Shown in pieces: positions 22,109 through 32,689 of a stretch of DNA of 64,000 nucleotides. Positions within the stretch are counted from its first letter, which is position 1; every line of letters begins with the position of its first letter. The DNA is taken from the NCBI GenBank assembly GCA_032433765.1, contig JAVIAB010000059.1, positions 62,767,178 through 62,831,177 of the forward strand. The letters are read 5' to 3'. The notes under the pieces were generated by a model. That model was given only the letters and a program-made list of their open reading frames with translations. It made no database searches and had not been told where the DNA came from. The stretch comes from Megaustenia siamemsis (Eukaryota; Mollusca; Gastropoda; Stylommatophora; Ariophantidae). The position numbers and the translations under genes were made by a program.

Positions 22109-22275
22109 TTACAAACATCTAGTAGAGGTTAGTTGTGTCGAATTGTCCTCATCGCACATTGCACAACTATCGTTTAAATCTCCTCCCAAGCTAATACCGT
22201 AAAGTGAAACTGGTTCACAAGACCTCCACTGTTCTTCTTGTACCTCTCCTGAAATTAGACAACGTCTATCTCGTC
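22109..22275 (-). CDS. CTLD-B exon 4 and stop codon
   Basis: After acceptor TATGTAG the frame reads RDRRCLISGEV, then QWRSCEPVSLYGIS, then a 30-residue acidic, cysteine-containing tail ending at stop codon 22109-22111. Compared with CTLD-A exon 4, the first two late cysteines and the Trp are kept. WNN is replaced by WRS, and the last cysteine (Y-V-C) is replaced by Ile (Y-G-I). Loss of that cysteine would leave the first-helix cysteine unpaired unless one in the tail substitutes. A possible AATAAA signal on this strand lies at 21835-21840. An alternative donor inside the exon (GTATTA) cannot be excluded. Confidence 0.72.
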
Positions 22276-22339
22276 CTACATAACGATTCGGTGGGTCGCA
22301 ACAGAGCCACAGATTTACGAACAGCATTGTAATCTTTAA

Positions 22340-22558
22340 ACAACTGTGGTAAATTTCTTTTACTTTTCTTTCTGATGTTTTTTTAGGGGGTTCTCTTTTA
22401 GTGTTGGTTTCTTTGAGAATTTCCACCTTGGTCTTTTTAGTCGTGCAGGGAACTTTCAAAATTCTTCTGAGTAATCCCATCTCTAATAGTTTCTCATTTG
22501 CTTGTTTACAGTCCATTATTCGATTCCATAGATCAGAATTGGTTCTATATAGCACTGA
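22340..22558 (-). mobile_element. LINE-B fragment within a lectin intron
   Basis: The minus strand reads LLRRILKVPCTTKKTKVEI and the upstream CCAATTCTGA-CTATGGAA block of LINE-B. It sits in the 390-bp intron between CTLD-B exons 3 and 4 and makes up much of it. Confidence 0.75.
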
Positions 22559-22665
22559 TGAACTCTCTTTTAACAGATTTGTTACATACGACACTAAAAT
22601 GACGTTTTGTGAAATGCTATTTTGGCCTGAGCTATTCAGAACACTTAGAACATCTTACTACGTAC

Positions 22666-22782
22666 GATTATTTGGTTCCTCGGGTCCCCAGTTCTGGTAC
22701 TGTACAATAGGCTTCTGGCTACGATCCCAGATCCAGATTTTTTTGTGGTATCTTGTTGTACCTCCAAGCCATATTCTGTTGT
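22666..22782 (-). CDS. CTLD-B exon 3 (W-x-W core and EPN motif)
   Basis: This 117-bp exon has acceptor TTACAG and donor GTACGT. It encodes NRIWLGGTTRYHKK, then IWIWD, then QYQNWGPEEPNN. IWLGG, W-x-W and EEPNN are hallmark CTLD long-loop motifs, and EPN is the mannose-type ligand triplet. It is clearly paralogous to 55662-55775. It leaves one base (C), which with GA of the next exon encodes Arg. Confidence 0.87.
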
Positions 22783-22903
22783 CTGTAAATTAAAGCAACA
22801 ATTACTCAAATATATCTACATAGTTTCATCAACATAATAAAATAACAAATATAAAAGCCACCAACCATGCCGAAGATGTATGGATATTGTAAGGGAGAAT
22901 TGA

Positions 22904-23250
22904 AAAAAATACAGAGAAAATGGTATGGTAAAAGCTTTACGTAATTAATAGACGATACAAATTTGAACGACGTATCGGCTCAATAGGCCTTCAGCTGGAA
23001 CAAACAAACAACACACACACACTGATATGTAAGTAAAAAAAAACTAATCCTACAAAGCCAAATGAAATATCCCAAAATAAATAATCAGAACCGGTTTAAG
23101 AAAAGAAACAAATTCTTCCCTGTGTCGTCGACCGTGGCCGGGACGAGAAAGAGAGAATCCGTGCGGTGGTACGCTGTAATTACCCCGATGGTCAAAGGGT
23201 CAAACAGTGTAAGGGTTCTAAAAATATGTGAGTGGGGGAACACTGTCTAG
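22904..23250 (-). mobile_element. Penelope-like remnant
   Basis: The minus strand carries CTGAAGGCCTATTGAGCCG and ACGTAAAGCTTTTACC, and then shares the GGGGGAACACTGT block with the copy ending near 18440. Confidence 0.6.
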
Positions 23251-23689
23251 GTTAAAATGGATAATGTAATCAACATTAAGTGTTTAATTTAATAGTTAAA
23301 ATATCTAATAATCATTACCTGATCTCTTCTTCTCCTTTCATTCCACACTTATCTTTGAGCGTTGAAATGAGATACAGTTTGCGACCATTTCCTCATCTGT
23401 TAACTTCTGCTGCTGCTATCAGTTCATCTTATTCGTGATCAGCCCTTGAGTCTGGTGTTCTCACACGGTTAATTGAAGGCTAGTTGTGTTTGTTTTTGAC
23501 TTTCTGTCTTATCTCGCGGCCAAACAATTTTACAATTGTATTTGTGTCGTAATGTATTATATAGTAGAAATAACTCCTAGCCTTTTTGTCGGTTTTTCAC
23601 GTCTGATCCTATCTCTCACGTCATTTCCTGGCATGTGTCAAACTCAAGTCATTTTACTAGTGGGTATTTGTCCTATTCTTCTTTGTTTG

Positions 23690-24930
23690 CCCTTGTCTTC
23701 GTTTCGTTGACTTTACTTCTCCTTGTCACTGCAATATGCGAGCTTAAGCATGTCGACAGTCTATTACTTATCATCAATGAGTGCCGGCTCCATATCGAAG
23801 ATTTGCTACCATAGAGGGCCATTTCGCTTTCTCTCATGGTTTCATGGTGCAGGTTGTCATAGACTGACTTGTCCATATTTTGATGTTATTCGTCCATGTT
23901 AGTCTTGGTCTGCCTCTGGCTCTTTTATCTTGTATTTTCCATTACAAGATTACTTTTAGTAGGCTGCTGAGTCTTTTAACATAGCCCAAAAAACGCACTT
24001 TGTTGTCTTGTTTGAATTGTATTTAGTAGTTCTCTTTTAATTTGTAGTTGTTTTAAGACTTCACCGTTTGTTTTCTTTTCTTTCCATCCAATTCCTCCTA
24101 TTCTTCTATATATCCACATTTCAAAGACTTCTGTTTTCTTCTGTTCTTGTTTTCTTGTCTACTGTCCATGTTTCTGCGCCATACAAGAATGTTGAGAAGA
24201 TATAACATTTTGCTATTCTTAGTTTTAGCCCTGGTATTATTTGTTTTGATGTTAGTATATTTTTCAATGAATTTTTTTTCCATAAATGAAAAGACGATTA
24301 GAGGCCACAGAGATTGGATTTATCAGAAAAATACTGAAAGCTACATGGTAAGCTAAAAAGACCAATGAGGAAATTCTCAAAGAGGACAACACAAAAAGGG
24401 AACTCCTAAAACATTAGAAAGAAACAATCAACATTTTTCGGGCACATCATGAGAAGAGGAAAGTTGGAATATTTGGTTACAAGTGACAAAATAAAAGGAA
24501 AGAGAGGTCGCAAACAACAAAGAGAGAAAATACTGGATAGCTTGGTGTCATGGCATGAAAAACAGGCAATAACAGAACTGATACGATGCACTGCAGATAG
24601 AAGATTGTGGAAGGACATGATAGCCTACGCTAACCGGTATGGTTCACGATGGAGATATTTTTCATGACATTAAAATTAGTATTTGCCATTCCTATTCTTT
24701 TGTTTATTTAAGTTTTCCATTTTCCATCACTGGTTATAGTATGTCCAAGGAATTAGTAGCTCTGAACTGTCTCCAGGTCTATTCCATCAATTGTGACATC
24801 CACCTGTACGATTTGTGTATTATCTTTGTTTATGATTATAGTTTTAATATTCATATCTAATCCATATTTTTGTTCATGTTCTATCTTATTGTTTGAGTTA
24901 ATCTAAAGCAGTTATCTTCTATGTAATGGT
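23690..24930 (-). mobile_element. LINE-C copy, interrupted by LINE-B
   Basis: The minus strand carries the family's C-terminal MDKSVYDNLHHETMRES and upstream reverse transcriptase pieces. The element continues after the LINE-B insertion with the same order as 30522-31130. Confidence 0.75.
24267..24654 (+). mobile_element. LINE-B nested in LINE-C, 10-bp TSD
   Basis: ATATTTTTCA flanks it at 24257-24266 and 24655-24664. It encodes a broken FLRKILKATW and MRRGKLEYLVTSDKIKGKRG, ending at GGTTCACGATG. Confidence 0.85.
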
Positions 24931-25369
24931 CTTTCTTCTCCAAGGCGGTTCTTGTCTCAGCACTATCCCACCGACTACTTCCATTGGTTGTTCTGCTCGA
25001 CCATTGTTCCTTATCTCCAGAGTGTGAACGTTATAAGCCCCCTTCAAATAGAAATCTCCTTCATTGTTTTATTTTATAGTCATGTCTGAGGCATGGTTAA
25101 ATGTCTTTCCTTACCAAGTGAATCTTAATCATTGGTCAATCCGTCTATTAAACTCACTATAGATTGTAATTGCATTTCTTTATTTTCCTGTCCTATTTCA
25201 TCAAGGCCTGTTCTGTTAGGCTTAGCAACGGATCTCCATAATCACTCTCTATTTCACTTTTCCCGTGCCTTATTCTCCTTGATTTAACAAATACACTGTG
25301 GGCATTCCCATCCTCTGAGGATTTTGCTCTTTTTGGAATGCATGCCATGTATTTATTTGTTGCTGTTGT

Positions 25370-26095
25370 TCTTCTTTCTTTTCTCTTTCTCACTGATACC
25401 TAAAAGGTGTCGTGGTTTATATCATTTGTCGTTCTTGAGCTGCTCGAACTGTCTGAATTAGTGATTTTCCTTTGTTGTTACAAATCTCTGTCACTGCATC
25501 TATCCATCTTCTTCTGGATCTTCCTCTTGGTCTTTTTCCATGCATTCTCGAGAAGAACGCCCTTGATGGTGATTGGTGAGGATTCATTCTGACCAGGTGG
25601 CCAAACCATTTAAGTTGTTGTTGTTGTTCTATATATTTTTGGCAGGGTTTTGTTCCTACCATTTTTCTAATGGTTTTATTTGGTATTCTATCTCTGCTTG
25701 TGTTGTTTGTTACTTTTCTCAAGCATCGCATCTCCCATTTATTGATCTTTCTTAATTGTGATTTAGAAAGGGTCCATGTTTGACTTTCATAGCACAAAGT
25801 TGGTATGAAAATGTTATTTATCATTTGTTGTTTAGCTGGCATAGAAATGTTTGGATGTCTTAGCAATGGTCAAAGCTGGTATGTAACAGCATTTGCTTTT
25901 TGTATTCTCATGTCAATTTTTCTGTCTAGTTTTCCATCTTCTGTGAACATTGTGCCCAAATACTTGAATTCTTCTACTTGTTTTATTTCTTATCTTTGAT
26001 CTTAATGTTCAATGGGTGTCTTAATTTGCTTATTCTCATAGCCTCTATTTTTGCTGTGTTAATTTTCATATTGTAGTTGCTGTTGTTGTTGTTGT
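25370..26095 (-). mobile_element. LINE-D 3' part
   Basis: The minus strand is open for 149 codons (25417-25866): IFIPTLCYESQTWTLSKSQ, MRCLRKVTNNTSRDRI, LKWFGHLVRM and GKRPRGRSRRRWIDAV. The upstream frame has EFKYLGTMF. This is a reverse transcriptase C-terminal domain. It is 5'-truncated or decayed before the catalytic box. Confidence 0.82.
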
Positions 26096-26099
26096 TGTT

Positions 26100-26222
26100 G
26101 TTGCGTTCGCCAGCTTTCAACTCTGACGAAGTCCCTAAAAGACTAGGAACTGAATTTTGCGTGTTAATACATTTTTCCCTGGAAGCGGTGTGCACAGGGG
26201 TCCCTCGCCGCACAGGCAGAGT
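26100..26222 (-). mobile_element. 5'-truncated SINE-2
   Basis: It matches the 3' half of the SINE-2 at 3120-3444 (CTCTGACGAAGTCCCTA, GCACAGGGGTCCCTCGCCG). Its tail is a GTT/AAC microsatellite rather than poly(A). Confidence 0.8.
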
Positions 26223-27152
26223 ATTTATTTGATTATCCTTCTTAGGAAATCAGATACACTTTCAAAGCATGTCTGAAAAGCTCCATCTCTAATTTTGATT
26301 GGTTCTGTCTTTGATATATGTGCACATTTATCTTTATTGTCTGTCCAAATTTTGAACGTGAATTGTTTGCTGTTGAATGTAAGAATCACAGTATTTATCT
26401 TGTGTCCATTCCTGGTCTTTTCTAAACCATTTATAGCTCGATTGGTTTGCTTTATCATTTTCATCGCCTACTCATCCGTAGTAACAGGCTCCGTTATATT
26501 ATTACTTTATTTTTATATTTTTCCTATGATTTTAATGAACTATTATATTATTAGTTATAATTTGATGTTAAATGTTTTTAATCCAAGACAATTATAATTC
26601 TTTTAACAAAGATTTAAAGATGAGTATTTATTCTTAATTCAGAAAACTTAAACTCTACAGCGAGACCGAATCAAATAATAGAAATCCTAACTCATTGATA
26701 TAATCATAAACCAACAACTTTATTAATTCAGCGATAATTACATATCTTCTTCCCCAACAACTTGTATTTATTTACTCATTTTAAGTCCCAAATGTCTTCC
26801 TATAATTTGCATTAATTTTAATTAATTAAATGTTCATAGTTTTTACCTCCACTCAGACAAAAAAATTTAAAAAGAAAAAATACGTGGGGTGAAATAAACA
26901 AAGGGAAAAGGAAAACATACATTAGAGGAATTTACAAACATTAAATTTTGCAACATTGAAATAGTTGCATGACGTTTGTCCAGTTCTTATCATACACGTC
27001 TCCAATATGTTCATGTCCATAGACTGCACATCATAATAAATACTCATGATGAATATTACCGATGCAAGATGTGAGAACAAATAATAATTAACAATAAGGG
27101 TATTTTATATTTATTTCGTGGACATTGTTTTGACAAGAAAATATGAACTTAC

Positions 27153-27243
27153 ATTTCTCAGAAACCATTTGATTTGCTAGCCAGTCGTCCGTTGCTTTAC
27201 TATCTACTTGAACCAAACGAGCATCGTAATAGAGACATGTCGC
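27153..27243 (-). CDS. CTLD-B exon 2 (first-helix segment)
   Basis: This 91-bp exon has acceptor CTCAAG and donor GTAAGT. It encodes ATCLYYDARLVQVDS and continues with TDDWLANQMVSEK, the CTLD helix region with the first core cysteine. It enters in phase 0 and leaves one base (T), which combines with AC of the next exon to give Tyr. Its size and pattern match CTLD-A exon 2 exactly. The surrounding kilobase shows no other coding signal. Confidence 0.85.
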
Positions 27244-27764
27244 CTTGAGAAAATTTAAAAATGTGTATTTTACATGCAAAAGTGATTATCAATTTATAAT
27301 AATCAAAAATAAAATTGTTCTTTAATATGCAGATGAATACAATCTCCCAAATTTCTTTGACTATGTTTCTTTATATTTTATCTGGTTGAATTTCAACTTG
27401 GCCATTTTCTTAATCTGTCCAGTGTGGTATTCTTTCTTTCCTTCTCCCTTTTCTTCCCTATATTAATTTGTTCCGTTTTGAGAATTATAAAGTTGTTTCC
27501 TTTGATTATATAATTTTAGAAAAAAAGTAGGTTTATAAATTTATGTAAAGAACATTACACTACTGAGACAAAGAAGTGCTTTCTTAAGATTAACGAGTCA
27601 CAAAATTTCTTGATGAAAAGATTCGTGATAATATAAAACTAAACTAAGGTTATTACGTAGATACATGTTACATACCAGGCGTTCTATCTATGAGCTACCA
27701 ATAAATCAATGTATTAAAGTTAACACAGGAGCGAACGCAAATTGTTCTTTGGCAGAATAGTCCT

Positions 27765-28215
27765 ATATGGCTATATAGAGCCAATTCTGACTTATGAAAG
27801 CGAATCATGGACAACAGACAAACAAATCAAAAGACGATTATTAGAGACCACAGAGATGGAATTTCTCAGAAGAATATTCGCAGTTACATGGAGAGCTAAA
27901 AAGATCACCTAAGAAATTCTCAAAGAGGCCAACACGAAAAGGGAGCTCCTAAAAAAACATCGGAAAGAGACAATAGACATTTTTCGAGCACATCATGAGA
28001 AAAGAACATTTTCAATACTTGATAACATCTGACAAAATGCAGGGAAACAGAGTGCGCGGACGACAAAGTGAGAAGATATTAGATATAGCTTGGTGTCATG
28101 GCATGCAAAGCAGTCAACAACATAATTGAAACGATATACTTGGGATAGAAAAATGTGGAGGAACATGGTCGCCTACACCAACCAGTATGGCACATGACGA
28201 TGATAATGATGAATT
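27765..28215 (+). mobile_element. LINE-B 3' part
   Basis: It aligns with 6167-6594 throughout (CCAATTCTGACTTATG start, CGCCTACACCAACCAGTATG end). All frames are broken. Confidence 0.82.
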
Positions 28216-28411
28216 AAGAATCATCATCATCGAGTGCCGTCTCCGCAACGAAGGTTGATTACCATGAAGCGCCATTCTGCTCTATCTCTTGCTTTGATGG
28301 TGCAGGTTGTCATAGGCTGATTTGTCCATCTTTTGAAGTTACTCGTCCATGTTAGTGCTGATCTGCCTCTGCCTCTTTTACCTTGTATTTTCCATTACAA
28401 GATTACTTTTA

Positions 28412-30521
28412 TAGCTCGTTTCAAATCATCTGCCCAACTTTTAAAATCGATATCTTTTTAATCTCTTTTTGTAATTTTTTCAAAATTTGCATGTAAAGTT
28501 ATAATGATTAGAACCCAACAGGGAATTAATTTCATTAAAAAAACATTTGGTTATTATTGTTGCTTATTTGATTTATATAAATGTATAACGACCCATTGAT
28601 GTAGTCAAAACTTAATGTTTACAGTATTTTAAGTAAAAATAGCGATTAAAATCCAAACACGGTACAATTTACGTTTTTGCACAATTTCCACGTGGGCTTT
28701 CTGACACAATTAGACACTTGTAGAAAACACGAGGCATTGTGTGTTCCATTTCCGTTCATTTATAGGCGGAGACGTGGAACAATAACATTTATCATGAGTC
28801 TTAAAATGAAATTCTGCAGTTTACAAAACATCGCAATAAAAATGTATGACTATTTTTGCAAAGAGGCTAAACGAGGAAGATTATTTCATTCTTTAGAAAA
28901 CCCTGAGAAAAGGACAAGACACATTTTGGATTTATCTAAACGGTCATTTAATCGCTGGATTCAAGCCCGTGACCGTCAATGTTCAAAATATACAAAATCA
29001 CAAGGAAGAGCAAAAATGTTGGATAATTTCGACAGTGAACTTATTAGAAGTGAAATTCGCAAAATGTTGGGTATGAATGAAACTGTTACAATAAGAAAAT
29101 TAAAAGTATCGCTGAAAAAGAACAACAGTATTGAAATATCAAAGTCTACATTATGGAGGAATGTGAGAGCTGCAGGCTTTACATTCAGAAAGTATTCCAA
29201 TGGACGAAACATCATCTGTGAGAAGCCACATATAGTAGTCATGAGAAGCAAGTACTTACGTGAAGTAAAAGAGGTGCGCAAGCAAGGTTATGATATTGTG
29301 TACTTGGATGAAACATGGATCAATGCTCACCACACTAACCAAAGGGAATGGCAGTCATCGGATGGAAAGATTAAGAGATTAATACCTAGCAGCAAAGGGC
29401 AGCGCTTGATAATTGCTCATGCAGGTAGTCGACAACATGGACTAATACAGAATGCAGAGCTCATTTTTCTTTCAAAATCCATAGACAATCGGGATTATCA
29501 CTCTAAGATGAATGGTCACATATTTAGACATTGGATTGAAAATTCTGTTCTCCCAGCACTAGATCGACCATCTTGCCTAATAATGGACAATGCAGCGTAC
29601 CACAACATTGTTGCACTTGAAGATAAAGTCCCGACGTCATCCAGTACAAAAGATGCTATTAAGATATGGCTCACAAAGGAACACATACAATTTAATAACA
29701 TGTACTTAAAACCTGAATTACTATCTCTAGTAAAGCAAAAACAAAGGACAAAGATTTTTCAAATAAATAAGATTATCCAAGAGCACGGTCATATAAGTTT
29801 GAGGCTGCCACCTTACCATGCTCATTTAAATCCAATAGAACTAATGTGGGCAAAATTAAAAGGACAAGTGGCAGATGAAAATACAACATTCAAAATATGC
29901 GATGTAAAGACTCTTGCTAATCTCGCTTTATTAAATATAGACAAAGATTATTGGGCTAAATGTGAAGACCACGTCTTAAAACAGGAAGAGGAATATTGGA
30001 AAAATGATGGTTTGTGGAATGTTCAACCCCAAACAATTCTTAATCTTTTAGACTCGTCTGATTCAGAATGAAGTATATAGCCCCCACATTGTTGGCCCCT
30101 ATATTACCTTAAATTAGTTCAACAAACGGTCCTTTTCAGGACCACACAACTATGAAAATTGGACATACAGGTATACCTTGATATTATCGTCCGTCCTCGA
30201 ACTGAGCAGACAATAATTCTCCTGGTTTTTTGTTTTATCCAGTTATTTCCCCATTACGGCCACGCCTTTACCTAGTGAAAATTAATCATAGACCAGCAAC
30301 TACGGTAATTTCTATTCTTTAGGGCTTCACAATTTAAAATTTTGACAAACATCAAAGAAATATCGCCGCTTTAAGAAAACTGCAGCTGCAAGATATTTGT
30401 TAAATATACATTTAAAGGGTCTTTTGCATTCTAATAACATCTGGAAAATTTCAAAAGTTTTTAACAAACGGTTAGAGAGTAATAGCGTTTTGAAGTTGGG
30501 CAGATGATTTGAAACGAGCTA
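28412..30521 (+). mobile_element. Tc1/mariner-group transposon, apparently complete
   Basis: A perfect 29-bp terminal inverted repeat beginning TAGCTCGTTTCAAATCAT occurs at 28412-28440 and, inverted, at 30493-30521. It is flanked by TA (28410-28411 and 30522-30523). The LINE-C paralogue shows the uninterrupted target. At 2110 bp with one long transposase ORF, it looks like a young, potentially autonomous copy. Confidence 0.93.
28677..30071 (+). CDS. DDE transposase, IS630/Tc1/mariner group, DD83E
   Basis: 464 codons are open with no breaks. It catalyses cut-and-paste excision and integration at TA. From the first ATG: a basic N-terminal half with helix-turn-helix character (EIRKMLGMNETVTIRKLK, ISKSTLWRNVRAAGF, about 125-175), then the catalytic triad D211 (VYLDETW), D304 (CLIMDNAAYHN) and E388 (HLNPIELMWAKLK). 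Residues between D304 and E388 number 83, against 34-41 in classical Tc1/mariner, and include an insert around KDAIKIWLTKEHI. A better start may be the ATG at 28794 (MSLKMKF), since the first 39 codons look unlike family N-termini. The single ORF and intact termini suggest activity in the recent past. Spacing close to 82 has been described for an ITm group named Sailor; membership here is inference. Confidence 0.92.
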   Translation: MHNFHVGFLTQLDTCRKHEALCVPFPFIYRRRRGTITFIMSLKMKFCSLQNIAIKMYDYFCKEAKRGRLFHSLENPEKRTRHILDLSKRSFNRWIQARDRQCSKYTKSQGRAKMLDNFDSELIRSEIRKMLGMNETVTIRKLKVSLKKNNSIEISKSTLWRNVRAAGFTFRKYSNGRNIICEKPHIVVMRSKYLREVKEVRKQGYDIVYLDETWINAHHTNQREWQSSDGKIKRLIPSSKGQRLIIAHAGSRQHGLIQNAELIFLSKSIDNRDYHSKMNGHIFRHWIENSVLPALDRPSCLIMDNAAYHNIVALEDKVPTSSSTKDAIKIWLTKEHIQFNNMYLKPELLSLVKQKQRTKIFQINKIIQEHGHISLRLPPYHAHLNPIELMWAKLKGQVADENTTFKICDVKTLANLALLNIDKDYWAKCEDHVLKQEEEYWKNDGLWNVQPQTILNLLDSSDSE

Positions 30522-31439
30522 TAGTAGGCTGCTGAGTCTTTTAACATAGCCCAAAAAACTTACTTTGTTGTCTTGTTTGAATAGTGTTTAGTAGCTCTCT
30601 TTTCATTTTTAGTTGTTTTCAGACTTCATCGTTTGTTTTCTTTTCCTTCCATCCAATTCTACCTATTCTTCTATATATCCACATTTCAAAGGCTTCAACT
30701 CTGTTATGTTTTCTTGTCTAATGTCCATGTTTCTGCACCATAAAGGAATATTGAGAAGATGTAACATTTTGCTATTCTTAGTTTTAGCCCTGGTGTTATT
30801 TGTTTTGATGTTAGTAAGTTCTTCATGACATTAAAATTACTTTTTGCCATTCCTATTCTTTTGTTTATTTCAATTTTACATTTTCCATCACTGTTTATAG
30901 TAGTTGTAAGGTAGTTGTAGTTCTGAACTGTCTCCAGGTCTATTCCTTCAATTTTGTTATCCAAGTGTGGATTTTGATTATTTTCTTTGTTTATGATCAT
31001 AGTTTTAGTCTTTTTGATGTTCATATCTAGTCCATATGTTTTGCTTGTCATGTTTATTACATTAAGTAATTGTTGTAGATCTTTACGATTTTCTGCTAGT
31101 AGTACAGTATCGGTAAATCGGAATTAAGTATATGGTCTTTATTATCAAGAAAAGGTTTTCCAATGCTAACGCATTAAATATATATAAAGTGCATGTTTGC
31201 AAACAATACGAAAATGATTGTCAATATTAAGAAAAAAGGTGTCTAGGCAAAAGGAATAGTTTTAAAACTTCAGAACAGGTTATTTTAGTTATTTGTCAGT
31301 ACTTTCAAAATGCCGGATTTTCTGAGGAGAAGATATGGGCACTTATCGAGAGTAGATCCATCTGCGACAAGTATAACCTGATGACTAAGTAACTAACAGA
31401 AAAGGTTCGTTAGAATTAAGAAACTGTCTTCTATATAAT

Positions 31440-31985
31440 AATATGAATTAAAAGAATAGGAATGGCAAAAATTAATTTTAATGTTATGAAAAGTATACTA
31501 ACATCAAATTATAAAGAACAGCAGGACTACAACTAAGAATGTCAAAATGTTTTATCTTCTCGATATTCATGTGCTGTGCAGAAACATTGACATTAGACAA
31601 GAAACAGAAAAGAAAAAATTAAAGCCATTGAAATGTGATTTGTAGAAGAATATGTAGATTTGGATGAAAATGAAAAGGAAACTAATTGTGAAGTTTTAAG
31701 ACAACTAAAAATGAAAAGAGAACTACTAAACACAATTAGAACAAGACAAGTGACATTTTTGGCGCATGTTAAAAGACACAACAGCCTACTAAAAGTAATG
31801 TTGGAAGGGAAAATACAAGGTAAAAGAGGCAGAGGCAGACCAAGACTAACATGGACGAGTAACATAAAAAAATGGAGAAGTCTGAGTATGACAAACTGCA
31901 CCATCAAAGCAAGAGATAGAGCAGAATGGCGCTCCATGGTAGCCAACCTTTTATGTGGAGACGGCACTAAATAACGATGATGATT
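31440..31985 (+). mobile_element. LINE-C 3' part
   Basis: It is open for 104 codons at 31660-31974 (MKRELLNTIRTRQVTFLAHV, KIQGKRGRGRPRLTWTS), ending GGCACTAAATAACGATGATG. Confidence 0.85.
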
Positions 31986-32012
31986 AATAACATTTTTGCA
32001 AAGTTAAGAGGG

Positions 32013-32505
32013 TTTAAGTATTAAGTAAGTGGTCTTAATGAAATAAAATACACGGAGATAATGGTATAAATAATAAGAGGAAAGTTTAAGAAAGTGGTTT
32101 TAAGTATTAAGTAAGTGGTCTTAATGAAATAAAGTACACGGAGATAATGGTATAAATAATAAGAGGAAAATTAAAGAAAGTGGTTTTAAGTATTAAGTAA
32201 GTGGTCGTAATGAAATAAAATACACGGAGATAATGGTAAAATTAATAAGAGGAAAGTTTAAGAAAGTGGTTTTAGGTATTAAGTAAGTGGTCTTAATGAA
32301 ATAAAGTACACGGAGATAATGGTAGAATTAATAAGAGGAAAGTTTAAGAAAGTGGTTTTAAGTATTAAGTAAGTGGTCTTAATGAAATAAAGTACACGGA
32401 GATAATAGTATAAATAATAAGAGGAAAATTAAAGAAAGTGGATTTAAGTATTAAGTAAGTGGTCTTAATTAAATAAATTACACGGAGATAATGGTATAAT
32501 TAAAA
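32013..32505. repeat. 86-bp minisatellite, about 5.8 copies
   Basis: TTAAGTAAGTGGTC recurs at 32021, 32107, 32193 and onward. The array ends only about 20 bp from the donor of lectin exon 32524-32608. Confidence 0.93.
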
Positions 32506-32523
32506 AGACCAAAAATAATTTAC

Positions 32524-32608
32524 CGCGGCCTCAAGCCAAGTTACATCCTCGTCGTTGAAAGAGTAGCAATATTCATTAAACTCTCTCCAGCCAAGCCGGC
32601 AACCTGTG
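32524..32608 (-). CDS. CTLD-B exon 1 (N-terminal disulfide and W-x-E-A)
   Basis: This exon encodes TGCRLGWREFNEYCYSF and then DVTWLEAA, with donor GTAAAT. C-x-x-GW-x-x-F-x-x-x-CY-x-F followed by TW-x-EA is the classic opening of a long-form CTLD. Two acceptors are possible. TTCCAG gives an 85-bp exon in phase with the two bases left by 51902-51998, so the protein would read VCVTP-TGC. TTTTAG seven bases upstream (exon start 32615) needs a different upstream phase. The first choice makes the two CTLDs directly contiguous, as in tandem-CTLD proteins. Confidence 0.83.
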
Positions 32609-32689
32609 CTGGAAACTAAAATAGCATGAAAATAAGTTAAAACAATTTCTGAAAATGGTCTTCCTACTTAGCATTCACCTGACCACTTC

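Larger units (their letters stand above)
28227..31130 (-). mobile_element. LINE-C copy split by a Tc1/mariner-like transposon
   Basis: The 3' end lies at 28227-28411 and the remainder at 30522-31130. The minus strand of the latter is open for 115 codons, MTSKTYGLDMNIKKTKTMI and IFLYGAETWTLDKKT, part of the reverse transcriptase C-terminal half. The intact junction sequence occurs in the copy at 23935-23960. Confidence 0.85.

Noticed and set aside
26225..26464. 79-aa minus-strand ORF upstream of LINE-D
   Set aside because: It might be an inner part of LINE-D, but I could not match it to any reverse transcriptase block, so it is not annotated.
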